The translations under genes and the position numbers were made by a program. From Candidatus Bathyarchaeia archaeon (lineage in GTDB: Archaea > Thermoproteota > Bathyarchaeia > Bathyarchaeales > Bathyarchaeaceae), in the NCBI GenBank assembly GCA_035283685.1, contig DATETJ010000009.1, positions 186,001-250,000 on the forward strand: DNA of 64,000 nucleotides, given 5' to 3'. The notes below the pieces were generated by a model. It made no database searches, was not told the origin of the DNA, and was given only the letters and a program-made list of their open reading frames with translations. Shown here in pieces: positions 52,919 to 61,777 of this stretch. Position 1 is the stretch's first letter, and each line of letters starts with the position of its first letter.

Positions 52919-54979
52919 ATGAACCCCGAACTCAAAAAACTCGTCAAAGAGGAACTCTCAGGCGAAAAAGCCAAAGAACACGTAGCACAAATCAGCCAGT
53001 ACCACCGCATCCAAGCCTCCACAATGTTCCACCAAGCCGCAGAACACGTAAAACAGCAACTACTAGACATAGGCTTACAGGACGCCAAAATCGAACAGTT
53101 CACATCTGACGGCGCCACAAAATACTGGACCCACATATCACCCATGGGCTGGGAAGCCAAAAGCGCCGAACTACGCCTAATCGAACCAGAACAGCAACTC
53201 ATTGTCCGCTACGCTGACATCCCCACATCCCTGCACACATGCAGCAACGCCACACCACCCGAAGGCACAACAGCCGAACTAATCGACGTAGGCATAGGCA
53301 CAAAACCCGAACACTACGAGGGCTTGGACGTCAAAAACAAATTCGTACTCGCAACAGGACGCGCCCGAACAGTACACGAGGAAGCCGTCTACAAACACGG
53401 AGCCGCAGGCGTCATAACCGACACACTCGCACAGGAAATGAAAAACGTACGCGAAAGCATAGACATACCCGACGCCCACGGATACCAAGGAATATGGCCC
53501 ACAGCCGACATACTAGATAAGATCCGCTTCGGCTTCTCACTCTCAAAACGCCAAGGAAACCACCTCAGAGCCCTACTACGCGACAAAAAAACCGTCAAAC
53601 TCCGAGCCAAAGTCGACGCCCGCCTATTCCCAGGAAACATGGATGTAGTCGTGACCACCATTCAGGGCTCAACCAAGACCAACGAGGAAATCTTCATAAT
53701 AGCCCACCTCTGCCACCCCCAACCCAGCGCCAACGACAACGCCTCAGGAAGCGGACTCCTCATCGAAATCGCCCGAACAATACAAACCCTAATCGACACA
53801 AACAAAATACCCAGACCACAACGAACCATACGCTTCATATGGGTCCCAGAATTCAGCGGCACCATAGCCTACCTACACCAACACCAAGACCTACCACAAC
53901 ACCTCATCGCAGGAATCAACCTAGACATGGTAGGACAAAACCAAGAACAATGCAAATCCACGCTGAACATAGACCGCACACCCGATTCCCATCCCTCATA
54001 CCTCAACGACCTAATCCTAAACCTAACAGAGGACACCATCAAAGAATTCGACCACGACACAGACTTCGGCACATCCTCAACCTTCCGCTACGCCGAAAGC
54101 ATGCACAGCGGCGGAAGCGACCACCACATATTCGTAGACTCCACCATAGCCGTACCCTGCATCATGCTGCTACAATGGCCAGACCTATTCTACCATACCA
54201 GCATGGACACGATAGACAGAGTAAGCCCAGAAAGCCTCAAACGCGTAGGCTGGATAACCACAGTAGCCACGCTCACATTAGCCAACGCAGACATCGACAC
54301 AGCAGTCTACCTACTAAACCAAACCTGCAGCCGCGGACTAACCCGAATACAAACAGCCCAACACCAAGCAATCCAAGAACTCTACGAAAAAAAGCACGAC
54401 CCAAAAACCAAAACAAACCAGCCAGAACACGCCACAACCCTAACCAAAACAGCCAAACACCACAAAAACAAAATCGAACACATCACACAACGAGAAACCC
54501 AAGCACTGCACTCAGTCAAAAAACTCGCAAACACCCCGGAACTCGACACCTTGATCCAAAAATTCACCAAAAACATCGAAGAGGCAGGAAACCAAGCAAT
54601 CGCAAGGGTTCATGAAACAGTATTATTCATAAGCAGGTCACTCGGCATCACCCTGCCAGCCCAAATCGCAGAGACAGACACTGAAAAACAGGCCAAAACC
54701 ATAGTGCCACAACGCCTAGTCAAATGCACCTTATCCATGGAAACCTTCAAAAAACTCCTCGGCGACGAACCATACAAATGGTACGAAGAAACCAGCGAAA
54801 AAGACACCAAACTCGGCTTGAAACAATTCGAAATCCTCAACTTCATGAACGGCAAACGAAACCTCCACGACATAATCCAAGCAGTCTCAGCAGAATACGG
54901 AGAAACCAACATGGAACACGCCCTGAGATTCATCAAAGACCTAGAAAAAACAGGATTCGCAACGCTGCAAACCAGTTGA
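52919..54979 (+). CDS. M28-type zinc aminopeptidase with PA-like insert
   Basis: 686 residues. Zinc site of M28 peptidases: FIIAHLCHPQPSANDNASGS (His, bridging Asp), FIWVPEFSG (catalytic/ligand Glu), INLDMVG (Asp) and FYHTSMDTIDRV (His). A PA-like domain (KFVLATGRARTVHEEAVYKHGAAGVITD) lies before it, and a ~200-residue helical C-terminus with a winged-helix-like end (FEILNFMNGKRNLHDIIQAV) after it. No signal peptide, so cytoplasmic. The coding strand is more than 80% A+C in places. Confidence 0.86.
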   Translation: MNPELKKLVKEELSGEKAKEHVAQISQYHRIQASTMFHQAAEHVKQQLLDIGLQDAKIEQFTSDGATKYWTHISPMGWEAKSAELRLIEPEQQLIVRYADIPTSLHTCSNATPPEGTTAELIDVGIGTKPEHYEGLDVKNKFVLATGRARTVHEEAVYKHGAAGVITDTLAQEMKNVRESIDIPDAHGYQGIWPTADILDKIRFGFSLSKRQGNHLRALLRDKKTVKLRAKVDARLFPGNMDVVVTTIQGSTKTNEEIFIIAHLCHPQPSANDNASGSGLLIEIARTIQTLIDTNKIPRPQRTIRFIWVPEFSGTIAYLHQHQDLPQHLIAGINLDMVGQNQEQCKSTLNIDRTPDSHPSYLNDLILNLTEDTIKEFDHDTDFGTSSTFRYAESMHSGGSDHHIFVDSTIAVPCIMLLQWPDLFYHTSMDTIDRVSPESLKRVGWITTVATLTLANADIDTAVYLLNQTCSRGLTRIQTAQHQAIQELYEKKHDPKTKTNQPEHATTLTKTAKHHKNKIEHITQRETQALHSVKKLANTPELDTLIQKFTKNIEEAGNQAIARVHETVLFISRSLGITLPAQIAETDTEKQAKTIVPQRLVKCTLSMETFKKLLGDEPYKWYEETSEKDTKLGLKQFEILNFMNGKRNLHDIIQAVSAEYGETNMEHALRFIKDLEKTGFATLQTS

Positions 54980-54994
54980 GAAACAGAGAGACAT

Positions 54995-55531
54995 ATGAAA
55001 ATCGAAATCGCTGAAATTTCCCGAAACGACAAACCCCTACCCAAACTGAAATACGAGTACACCACAAACAGCCACTACCAACTCACGATAACCCAAACAA
55101 CGAAATCCTGGACAGCAAAACTAACCCTCAAACCTCTGCCCAAACCACTGAAAAAACAGTTCGAAAGCGAATTATTCGCAGACTACGTGGAAGAACCCAG
55201 AGCCTTCACAGCAATCCTCAACCACGAACCAGTCGGCTGGATCGAAATCGGCTACCACAAATGGAACAACCGCATGCGAGTCTGGCAACTCCTAGTAAAA
55301 GAGGCACACAGAGGCAAAAGTATCGGCACACAACTACTCAAGCACGCCATCAAAACAGCCAAAGAGAAAAGCGCAAGAATGCTAATCCTAGAAACACAAA
55401 GCTGCAATGCGAAAGCCATAGGTTTCTACCTTGCACACGGATTCCAACTCATCGGCTTCGACACCACAGCCTACTCAAACCACGACATCGAAAAAGGGGA
55501 AATCCGCCTCGAACTAGGTCTCAAACTCTAA
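54995..55531 (+). CDS. GNAT acetyltransferase
   Basis: 178 residues. VWQLLVKEAHRGKSIGTQLL is the acetyl-CoA loop and NAKAIGFYLAHGFQLIGFDT motif B. Fifteen bases after the M28 peptidase, so cotranscribed. Substrate unknown. Confidence 0.83.
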   Translation: MKIEIAEISRNDKPLPKLKYEYTTNSHYQLTITQTTKSWTAKLTLKPLPKPLKKQFESELFADYVEEPRAFTAILNHEPVGWIEIGYHKWNNRMRVWQLLVKEAHRGKSIGTQLLKHAIKTAKEKSARMLILETQSCNAKAIGFYLAHGFQLIGFDTTAYSNHDIEKGEIRLELGLKL

Positions 55532-55654
55532 CTCGTCGTCACTAGGCATGAGCTATGACGACACCCGCACAGAAAGTCGCCTAGATACAAAAACACCTAA
55601 ACCAAAGCTTACACAAAGTTAACATCGAAAACCAGCCTGGGATGTCCAGCAGAC

Positions 55655-55966
55655 ATGGCACACATCAAAGCTGGCGAAGCAGTCTCAACTGGAGTAGGAC
55701 TAGGCCTTGGACTAGCAATTTCAAGCTACATGTTTCAAGCCCTGAAACAGCCAGAAAGCACAGCCAAACCGCTAGTCGTGTGTCTCAATTGCAGACGCAG
55801 AAATTCGATGGAAAACAAATACTGCTGGCAATGCGGGCAATCCCTCTATCCGCTACCCACAACACAATGCGCTAAGTGCAAAGCCAAAGTACCTTCAATG
55901 AAATACTGTGGAAACTGCGGTGCACAACTAAGAAAAGTGAAACAAAAAAAGGATGTTCGCGGCTAA
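55655..55966 (+). CDS. Small double zinc-ribbon protein
   Basis: 103 residues. A hydrophobic N-terminal stretch (GVGLGLGLAISSYMFQAL) precedes two zinc ribbons: CLNCRRRNSMENKYCWQCG and CAKCKAKVPSMKYCGNCGA. The ribbons are of the same type as those of the SPFH protein on the opposite strand, whose stop codon it overlaps by four bases. Confidence 0.75.
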   Translation: MAHIKAGEAVSTGVGLGLGLAISSYMFQALKQPESTAKPLVVCLNCRRRNSMENKYCWQCGQSLYPLPTTQCAKCKAKVPSMKYCGNCGAQLRKVKQKKDVRG

Positions 55967-57030
55967 GCTAGTTTTTCGCCGCAGTTGCCGCAGAACTTCG
56001 TTCCCGCCGAGTTCTTCGTGTTGCATTTTGGACAGTTGACTTCACTAGCAACCATAGGCTTGCCACAGTTACCACAGAACTTCAAATTCGCTGGAACTTC
56101 AGCCTTGCAGTGAGGACACGTAGCCTTCGCCGGTGGCGCCAAACTGCCTCCGCAGCCACCGCAGAACTTGACATTCGCTGGGTTCTTGTTGCCACAACTT
56201 GGACAGACCACTACCTGCTGCGCTGCCTGACCTTGCTGCATCTGCTGAGCCATCATAAACGGCATAGTCAACCCGATACCTGCACCCACGCCCGCTGCAG
56301 CTGCGCCTCCCCCTTGACCGTCCTTAAGCTCCGCCGCGGTTTCCTTCATGTACTGCATAGCCATCGCCTGTGCACCCACGCCAGACGCAAACCTTCTAGC
56401 CTCTTCAGGAATCTTAACGCCTTCAAACACGCAATCAACGATCTTCAGGCCAACTCTAGCCCCTTCGTCGCTGATTTTCAAAGCCACCTTATCCGTAGTC
56501 ACGTCTACATTCTTGACCACCGTGGAAATGTCGTGGTTGCCAAACTCATTTATGATACGCTCGTTAACAAAGCCTCTAATGTAGTTCTCAACATCCCGGG
56601 AATTGCTCGCCGACCGATTACCAAAGAACTCCACAACGAAAAGCTTCGGATCCTCAACCTTGTACAGGAGATAACCAAAGAATCCAAGCTCAGCCTGATA
56701 CTTTATGTCTCCACTGGGCGCCGAGTAAGCGTTCCCCCCAAAATTACCCCCGAACTGACTGCTACTGACAAAAACAACCTCGCACTCATAGATGTCACCT
56801 ATCAAACCTATCTTACGCAAAGCGTTAGTCAACAACGGAATGTTATTGCTTGTAATAGTGTGCCGTCCAGGTCCCATGACATCGTAAGCTTTGCCATCTC
56901 TGAAAAACACAGCCCACTGATTCTCCTTTACCGTCACTTGGCTTCCTGCTTTCAACGACAAATTCGGGAATCTGTAGGCGATATCCTCTGCGCCGGCATA
57001 GTCCCATGCAACTTTCTCAATTAATGGCAT
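55963..57030 (-). CDS. SPFH-domain protein with three C-terminal zinc ribbons
   Basis: 355 residues. The N-terminal SPFH domain (LKAGSQVTVKENQWAVFFRD, VMGPGRHTITSNNIPLL) belongs to the YdjI/'virion core protein' branch; a Gly/Ala/Gln-rich linker (~235-275) leads to ribbons CPSCGNKNPANVKFCGGCGG, CPHCKAEVPANLKFCGNCGK and CPKCNTKNSAGTKFCGNCGE. No membrane helix, so probably peripheral and oligomeric. First identified part of a three-gene minus-strand operon with the next two. Confidence 0.85.
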   Translation of the reverse strand: MPLIEKVAWDYAGAEDIAYRFPNLSLKAGSQVTVKENQWAVFFRDGKAYDVMGPGRHTITSNNIPLLTNALRKIGLIGDIYECEVVFVSSSQFGGNFGGNAYSAPSGDIKYQAELGFFGYLLYKVEDPKLFVVEFFGNRSASNSRDVENYIRGFVNERIINEFGNHDISTVVKNVDVTTDKVALKISDEGARVGLKIVDCVFEGVKIPEEARRFASGVGAQAMAMQYMKETAAELKDGQGGGAAAAGVGAGIGLTMPFMMAQQMQQGQAAQQVVVCPSCGNKNPANVKFCGGCGGSLAPPAKATCPHCKAEVPANLKFCGNCGKPMVASEVNCPKCNTKNSAGTKFCGNCGEKLA

Positions 57031-57038
57031 ATTCTCAG

Positions 57039-57572
57039 CTACACCTCCAAAGGTCTGAACTCTCTCTCACGATTATCCCATTTGGCTTCAAGACCCAATA
57101 TCAGCGACTTGACGTTCTTCACCTTAGGTCGCGCATCAGTCCACTTGTCGGCTTCCATGTCGCCATACAGTTCGTCCACTGCCTTGCTGATGCCTTGAAT
57201 CTCATCGCCCAAAGCCTTGTCATAATTGAAAACCCGAGCCAACTCCGTCTCTCTGATATGTCCCTTGCGATCAAATAAGCCAGCGTAGCCATAGTCAGCG
57301 CGATGAACTTTCTCAGCCACTCTGTCGACAACTTGTATGACTTTTTTGAAATCGTCCCCCAATGCCATTTGCCCAGCATTCAAAGCAGCCAAGTAAATCT
57401 CTTCCCACTTGTGACGCAAACCCTTGAAGTCAGCGTAATAATTGTCCCTCAGCTTCTTGTCCAGCTCGCGCAAGTCCTCTTTTGTGGCGTACCCAAACGT
57501 GAACACGTCTTGAATCTTTCCAAATAACCCCTGTCGCTCTTTCACTTTGTCGATTGTTTCCGCTGTAGACAT
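57039..57572 (-). CDS. Helical protein of the SPFH operon
   Basis: 177 residues from ATG 57572, with GGAGGAAG upstream. Entirely helical and charged (KEDLRELDKKLRDNYYADFK, VIQVVDRVAEKVHRADYGYA, ISKAVDELYGDMEADKW). No family recognised. It lies between the arrestin-like and SPFH genes with gaps of 14 and 8 bases, so it is likely a partner of both. Confidence 0.7.
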   Translation of the reverse strand: MSTAETIDKVKERQGLFGKIQDVFTFGYATKEDLRELDKKLRDNYYADFKGLRHKWEEIYLAALNAGQMALGDDFKKVIQVVDRVAEKVHRADYGYAGLFDRKGHIRETELARVFNYDKALGDEIQGISKAVDELYGDMEADKWTDARPKVKNVKSLILGLEAKWDNREREFRPLEV

Positions 57573-57586
57573 TTCGCATCTTCCTC

Positions 57587-59101
57587 CTACTTGAACTTGA
57601 ACAACGGTCGTCCGCCGCCCAACACCTTGCCTTCGCAGCCGTCGACCAGAATGACATAGTTGTCGCCGCCCAACGAATATTGAATAAACCATATGGGCGA
57701 ATGCACCAGTTCGCCCTCGCCGATAGTCACATTCGTAGAGCACGACTGCAGAGTATCCACCTTGCCGCTGGCAATCAGCCTCTCCTTGGCTTCGATCTCC
57801 GGCTTCACACTGTTCCTCGCTTCCTCCTCATTGAACTCAGTGTTCAGAAACTCAGCATCACTTGGAATCTTTCCCGCATCAAACGGAATCTTCTTAGCAG
57901 CCGGCACATCATAGAAATTGATCTCGCTGATCATGGTCTTCCTAGCTAACATAGGACAGACGTAGTAGTTAGAGAAATTCAGCACAACATTACGCGGTTT
58001 TCTATCTTTCTGCTGCATATCAGCGTACGCACTGGCGCCAGCTATAACCAGCTTGCCAAACTTCGACAACTTACTGCTTCTCTTATCCGACAAGGCTTCC
58101 TGTGCTTGCCGAAGCTCTCCCGCGACCCCTTGCCCGGCCACGCCACTCATCTGAGTCGTTGCGTTGCTGGGGAAAACCCAGAAAGGAATAAAACGCAGCT
58201 TGACGTTAGCGATCTGAGCTTCTTTTGACACGCCTGATCTGAGAATGCCCTTGTCCATGTACTTCTGAGCTGCCTCTACAGCCTGCTGAGTGAGCAAGTG
58301 GTTCTCAAGCATGCTATGGCGTTTGATTTCATCTTGCGTTGCCACAGAAACTGTGTAGCCGCAATAGCGGCACGTGATTATGAGGTCCTCTTGATTTGGG
58401 CTGATGGGTGCGCTGCATCGCGTGCAGCTGGTTATCATTTCTCGTGCAGGCGCAGGCTTCGGCTGAGGCTGAGGTTGGGCAACAGGCACGGCCATAGGCA
58501 TTGGCTGTGCGGAAGCAACACTTGGCTGGACTGAAATAGATGGAGCTGAGGCCGTAGACTGGAGTGCAACTGACGGCAGAGAAACGTGCAAGACTCTTCT
58601 CGCCTCAACATCTGGTCTCCCTCCGATGGATACAACAGCTTTAAGAGCCCATGTCCTCTCGAGCCATTGACCATCCATCCGCACGCCTTGGAACGTTGGT
58701 CCAAGTTGAGACGGAATCCCTATTCTGAAAGGAAACTGCTGGCTGAAACCTCTTGAAACCATAAATCTGTCGTTAACCTTGCTTTGTCCATTGTACATCA
58801 CATACTGCACGGTAGATCCTTTCTGAACCGTCGTGGTTCTTGGGCTGTAGATGCGAGTTTCAAGAGTTTCAGAAGCCCCTCGAATAGGTTCTCCGCCACT
58901 TCGAAGCTGTTCAACGCCATGTAACTCTACGCGTATTTCTTTAGCCTCAAACTCTTCATCTGAAGTGAACGTCAACTCGCCTGTTATCGCTTCGCCCAAC
59001 GCATAATTGTCCTTGGCAATGTTGACTGTAAGCGAGGCCTTCGGAGCTTGGAACGTTTTGAGCAAAGGCAAGAATGTTGTCTCCTTTTTTGGGGTTTTCA
59101 T
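57587..59101 (-). CDS. Arrestin-like N-domain plus zinc-ribbon protein
   Basis: 504 residues from ATG 59101. Residues ~15-180 form an arrestin-N/Spo0M-like beta sandwich (KASLTVNIAKDNYALGEAIT and EELTFTSDEEFEAKEIRVEL-like strands). A Pro/Gln-rich linker (MAVPVAQPQPQPKPAP) leads to a zinc ribbon (CTRCSAPISPNQEDLIITCR-YC) and a C-terminal domain with VCPMLARKTMISEINFY and SPIWFIQYSLGGDNYVILVD, like membrane-protein-associated 'zinc ribbon and PepSY-like' folds. Heads the operon. Confidence 0.72.
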   Translation of the reverse strand: MKTPKKETTFLPLLKTFQAPKASLTVNIAKDNYALGEAITGELTFTSDEEFEAKEIRVELHGVEQLRSGGEPIRGASETLETRIYSPRTTTVQKGSTVQYVMYNGQSKVNDRFMVSRGFSQQFPFRIGIPSQLGPTFQGVRMDGQWLERTWALKAVVSIGGRPDVEARRVLHVSLPSVALQSTASAPSISVQPSVASAQPMPMAVPVAQPQPQPKPAPAREMITSCTRCSAPISPNQEDLIITCRYCGYTVSVATQDEIKRHSMLENHLLTQQAVEAAQKYMDKGILRSGVSKEAQIANVKLRFIPFWVFPSNATTQMSGVAGQGVAGELRQAQEALSDKRSSKLSKFGKLVIAGASAYADMQQKDRKPRNVVLNFSNYYVCPMLARKTMISEINFYDVPAAKKIPFDAGKIPSDAEFLNTEFNEEEARNSVKPEIEAKERLIASGKVDTLQSCSTNVTIGEGELVHSPIWFIQYSLGGDNYVILVDGCEGKVLGGGRPLFKFK

Positions 59102-59377
59102 ATGATATATTGAGATATGCGGCAAAACACATGTTCCAGCGGAATTGTCTTTAAGACTTGTGAATTACAGCTTCAGTTGCAAAATTAACGCCAGAGCTAG
59201 CAGACCCCAGACTAGCGCATGGACGCACGCGCAGGAAGAAGGCGCGATGCACAAGTTCATCTCCTTCCGCGTTGGGGGAAGATCACTTGCCGTAGCCTGC
59301 AAATCGTCTATAATTAACATTCACGGGAACTGGAGACTGAAAGTGTTATTTCCACAGACAGTGTTCTAAATCAGACG

Positions 59378-60763
59378 ATGGAGGATCAGGACTTGCCCAT
59401 TCTGCCGATAGATACAGGTCGCTACGGAACTCCTGAAATGAGAGCAGTTTTCGAGGAAGAAAACCGCCTTCAAATGATGTTGGATGTTGAAGCGGCTCTA
59501 GCTTGGGCGCACGCCGAAGTTGGCAACATTCCTAAAAAGGATGCTCAGAGAATCATGGAGGCAGCGACCACCAAACAGGTCAAGCTCACCCGTGTCAAAG
59601 AAATCGAATCTCAGATAAAACATGATGTGACCTCCATTGTACGCGCCCTGTCGGAAGTCGCCGGGCCAAGTGGGGCATATGTGCATTTGGGGGCCACAAG
59701 TCAAGACATCAACGACACCGCCACTGCATTGCAGCTTCATAAAGCCTCAGAACTGCTTGAGGCAAAACTGAACGATCTTGAGAAAACGCTGCTGGAAAGA
59801 GCTCAGCAGTACAAACAGACGGTGATGATAGGCAGAACTCATGGTCAGCACGCCTTGCCGATTACTTTGGGCTTTAAGTTTGCTATATGGTTGAGAGAAA
59901 GTGCACGTCACATAGAAAGGTTGCGCCAATGCGAGGAACGCGTTCTGGTTGGAAAGATGAGCGGGGCAGTTGGAACTCAAGCTGGATTAGAACCGCGTTC
60001 ACGTGAAATCCAAGAACTGGTCATGAAGAAGCTGGGTTTGAAACCCGCGGACATTTCGAACCAAATCATCCAGAGGGACATACACGCCGAATTGGTGTTG
60101 TTGCTGGCTATGGTTGCCTCGACTTTGGACAAGATTGCTACAGAGATTCGAGAATTGCAGCGGCCGGAAATCGGCGAGTTGGCTGAGCCGTTTGAGAAGA
60201 CGAAGCAGGTGTGCAGTTCAACTATGCCGCACAAACGCAACCCAGAATTGTGCGAACGAATCTCAGGCTTGGCTAAGATTGTCCGAAGCCTTGTTGTGCC
60301 GGCTTTGGAAGATATTCCGACATGGCATGAGAGAGACTTGACTCAAACTTCGGCTGAACGGTTCATTATTCCTGAGTCATGCATTCTTGTGGACTACATG
60401 CTTCATCTTACGATCAATATCCTCGGCGGTCTCCAAGTCAACGAGGAAAGGATGAGAAAGAACATAGACTTGTCGCAGGGACGTGCTATGTCTGAAGCGG
60501 TTATGATTGCTCTGGTGGGCAGGGGAATGAGCCGGCAAGAGGCGCATGAACTGCTGCGAATCCTCGCAATAAAGAGCGAAACCGAGAGACAACCTTTCAA
60601 AAAGGCGCTTCTTGAAGACAAAGTTGTTGCGTCAAAGCTGAGTGAGGAAGATGTTGATAAAGCCTTGAACCCGCACAATTACTTGGGCACTGCCATCAAG
60701 CAGATAGATGTCATTATCAGTATGACACGACATGAAAGGAATCAGAGAGGCGTAATCGATTAA
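59378..60763 (+). CDS. purB: Adenylosuccinate lyase
   Basis: 461 residues. VCSSTMPHKRNPELCERISG is the fumarase/aspartase-superfamily signature loop, and HLGATSQDINDTATA and IGRTHGQHALPITLGFKFA hold the catalytic His regions. Cleaves SAICAR and adenylosuccinate in purine synthesis. The 59125-59377 stretch before it shows no gene. Confidence 0.95.
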   Translation: MEDQDLPILPIDTGRYGTPEMRAVFEEENRLQMMLDVEAALAWAHAEVGNIPKKDAQRIMEAATTKQVKLTRVKEIESQIKHDVTSIVRALSEVAGPSGAYVHLGATSQDINDTATALQLHKASELLEAKLNDLEKTLLERAQQYKQTVMIGRTHGQHALPITLGFKFAIWLRESARHIERLRQCEERVLVGKMSGAVGTQAGLEPRSREIQELVMKKLGLKPADISNQIIQRDIHAELVLLLAMVASTLDKIATEIRELQRPEIGELAEPFEKTKQVCSSTMPHKRNPELCERISGLAKIVRSLVVPALEDIPTWHERDLTQTSAERFIIPESCILVDYMLHLTINILGGLQVNEERMRKNIDLSQGRAMSEAVMIALVGRGMSRQEAHELLRILAIKSETERQPFKKALLEDKVVASKLSEEDVDKALNPHNYLGTAIKQIDVIISMTRHERNQRGVID

Positions 60764-60950
60764 GACAACTTGTACTTTGAAACATAATCTTGCGCTAGTT
60801 ATAAAGCTCGCTCGACTTTGCTGTTATGAGCTATCAAAGGCTATCTGATGTTCTGGGTATCAAATGATTCATGACATGGCTTCTAGAGTTCAGCAAAAGC
60901 CTTTTATTGTCTTCATCTGAATTGTATTATTGTTCGTTAGGTGCAGTTCT

Positions 60951-61625
60951 TTGAACAACGCAACGAAGAAAGATAAGAAGCTCTTGGCCGTTCAAGGAGA
61001 TTTGGCACAACAAGTTATTCAAATAGCTAATAGGAAGGGCATGACTGTTTACAATCTTACTAACGATATCTTGCAGCAGGCGATTAAAGCCGAAGGCATG
61101 AATCGATCTCTAGACGATATTGTTGAACGTTTCAGGCTTCTTGAAATAGAGCGGAGTGGTGGAGCGGTTTTTGCGACAAAGGATACACTGCTTTTTATGG
61201 TGGAGAAGCTTTACCAGCGGGAGAAGGAAGCACTTCTTGAGAACTGGTACGGGTCTGGACGATGGTACGGGAAATATCTGCAGGTCAAGTTTGATGACAG
61301 CGAGCCGTTAGACATGCTTGAAAAGTTCTTGTGTTCTTGCTCTTGGGATTCGGGAGAGATACGGATATCTAAGGATGGAGGCAAGCTTTCGTTGACTAGG
61401 TTATCTCTGAATGATTCCTTAGAGTACACCGAATTGGCTTCAAAGTTCATAGAAGGCATAATATCCACATTCGGATACGAACTCGTAAAGCAGGACGTAT
61501 CAAAGGGATTAACAGTGCAGGAGTTTGAAAGGAAAGAAGCTGAAGAAGAAGGCGCCAGAAAAACTGCAGGCAGAAGGACCAAGGGTAGCGGTAGCCTATC
61601 TGACCCAAAATCGGTTCAAGTTTGA
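60951..61625 (+). CDS. Ribbon-helix-helix-like N-terminus plus unknown domain
   Basis: 224 residues from TTG 60951 (AGGTG eight bases upstream); the frame extends to 60930. KKLLAVQGDLAQQVIQIANR and KGMTVYNLTNDILQQAIKAE look like a ribbon-helix-helix DNA-binding unit. The rest (ENWYGSGRWYGKYLQVKFDD, FLCSCSWDSGEIRIS) is alpha/beta, with a basic/Gly tail. AAAAGCCTTTTATTG near 60895-60909 is a possible promoter. Function unknown. Confidence 0.62.
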   Translation: MNNATKKDKKLLAVQGDLAQQVIQIANRKGMTVYNLTNDILQQAIKAEGMNRSLDDIVERFRLLEIERSGGAVFATKDTLLFMVEKLYQREKEALLENWYGSGRWYGKYLQVKFDDSEPLDMLEKFLCSCSWDSGEIRISKDGGKLSLTRLSLNDSLEYTELASKFIEGIISTFGYELVKQDVSKGLTVQEFERKEAEEEGARKTAGRRTKGSGSLSDPKSVQV

Positions 61626-61777
61626 TGACGATTCTTGGTCAGAAGCGAGTCAACTGAAGTAAACTAAAGTTGCTATTGGTAAAGACTCAACGTCTGAGCG
61701 TTTAGAAGTTTAAACTCAACATATTAGTACTGTATATCTATAATCCATATTACCGATAAACTTTAGGAGAGAGTAAA

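Noticed and set aside
53839-54615. 258-codon + strand frame rich in Arg/His/Pro/Asn
   Set aside because: Out-of-frame reading of the A+C-rich M28 peptidase gene; composition artefact of the skewed patch.
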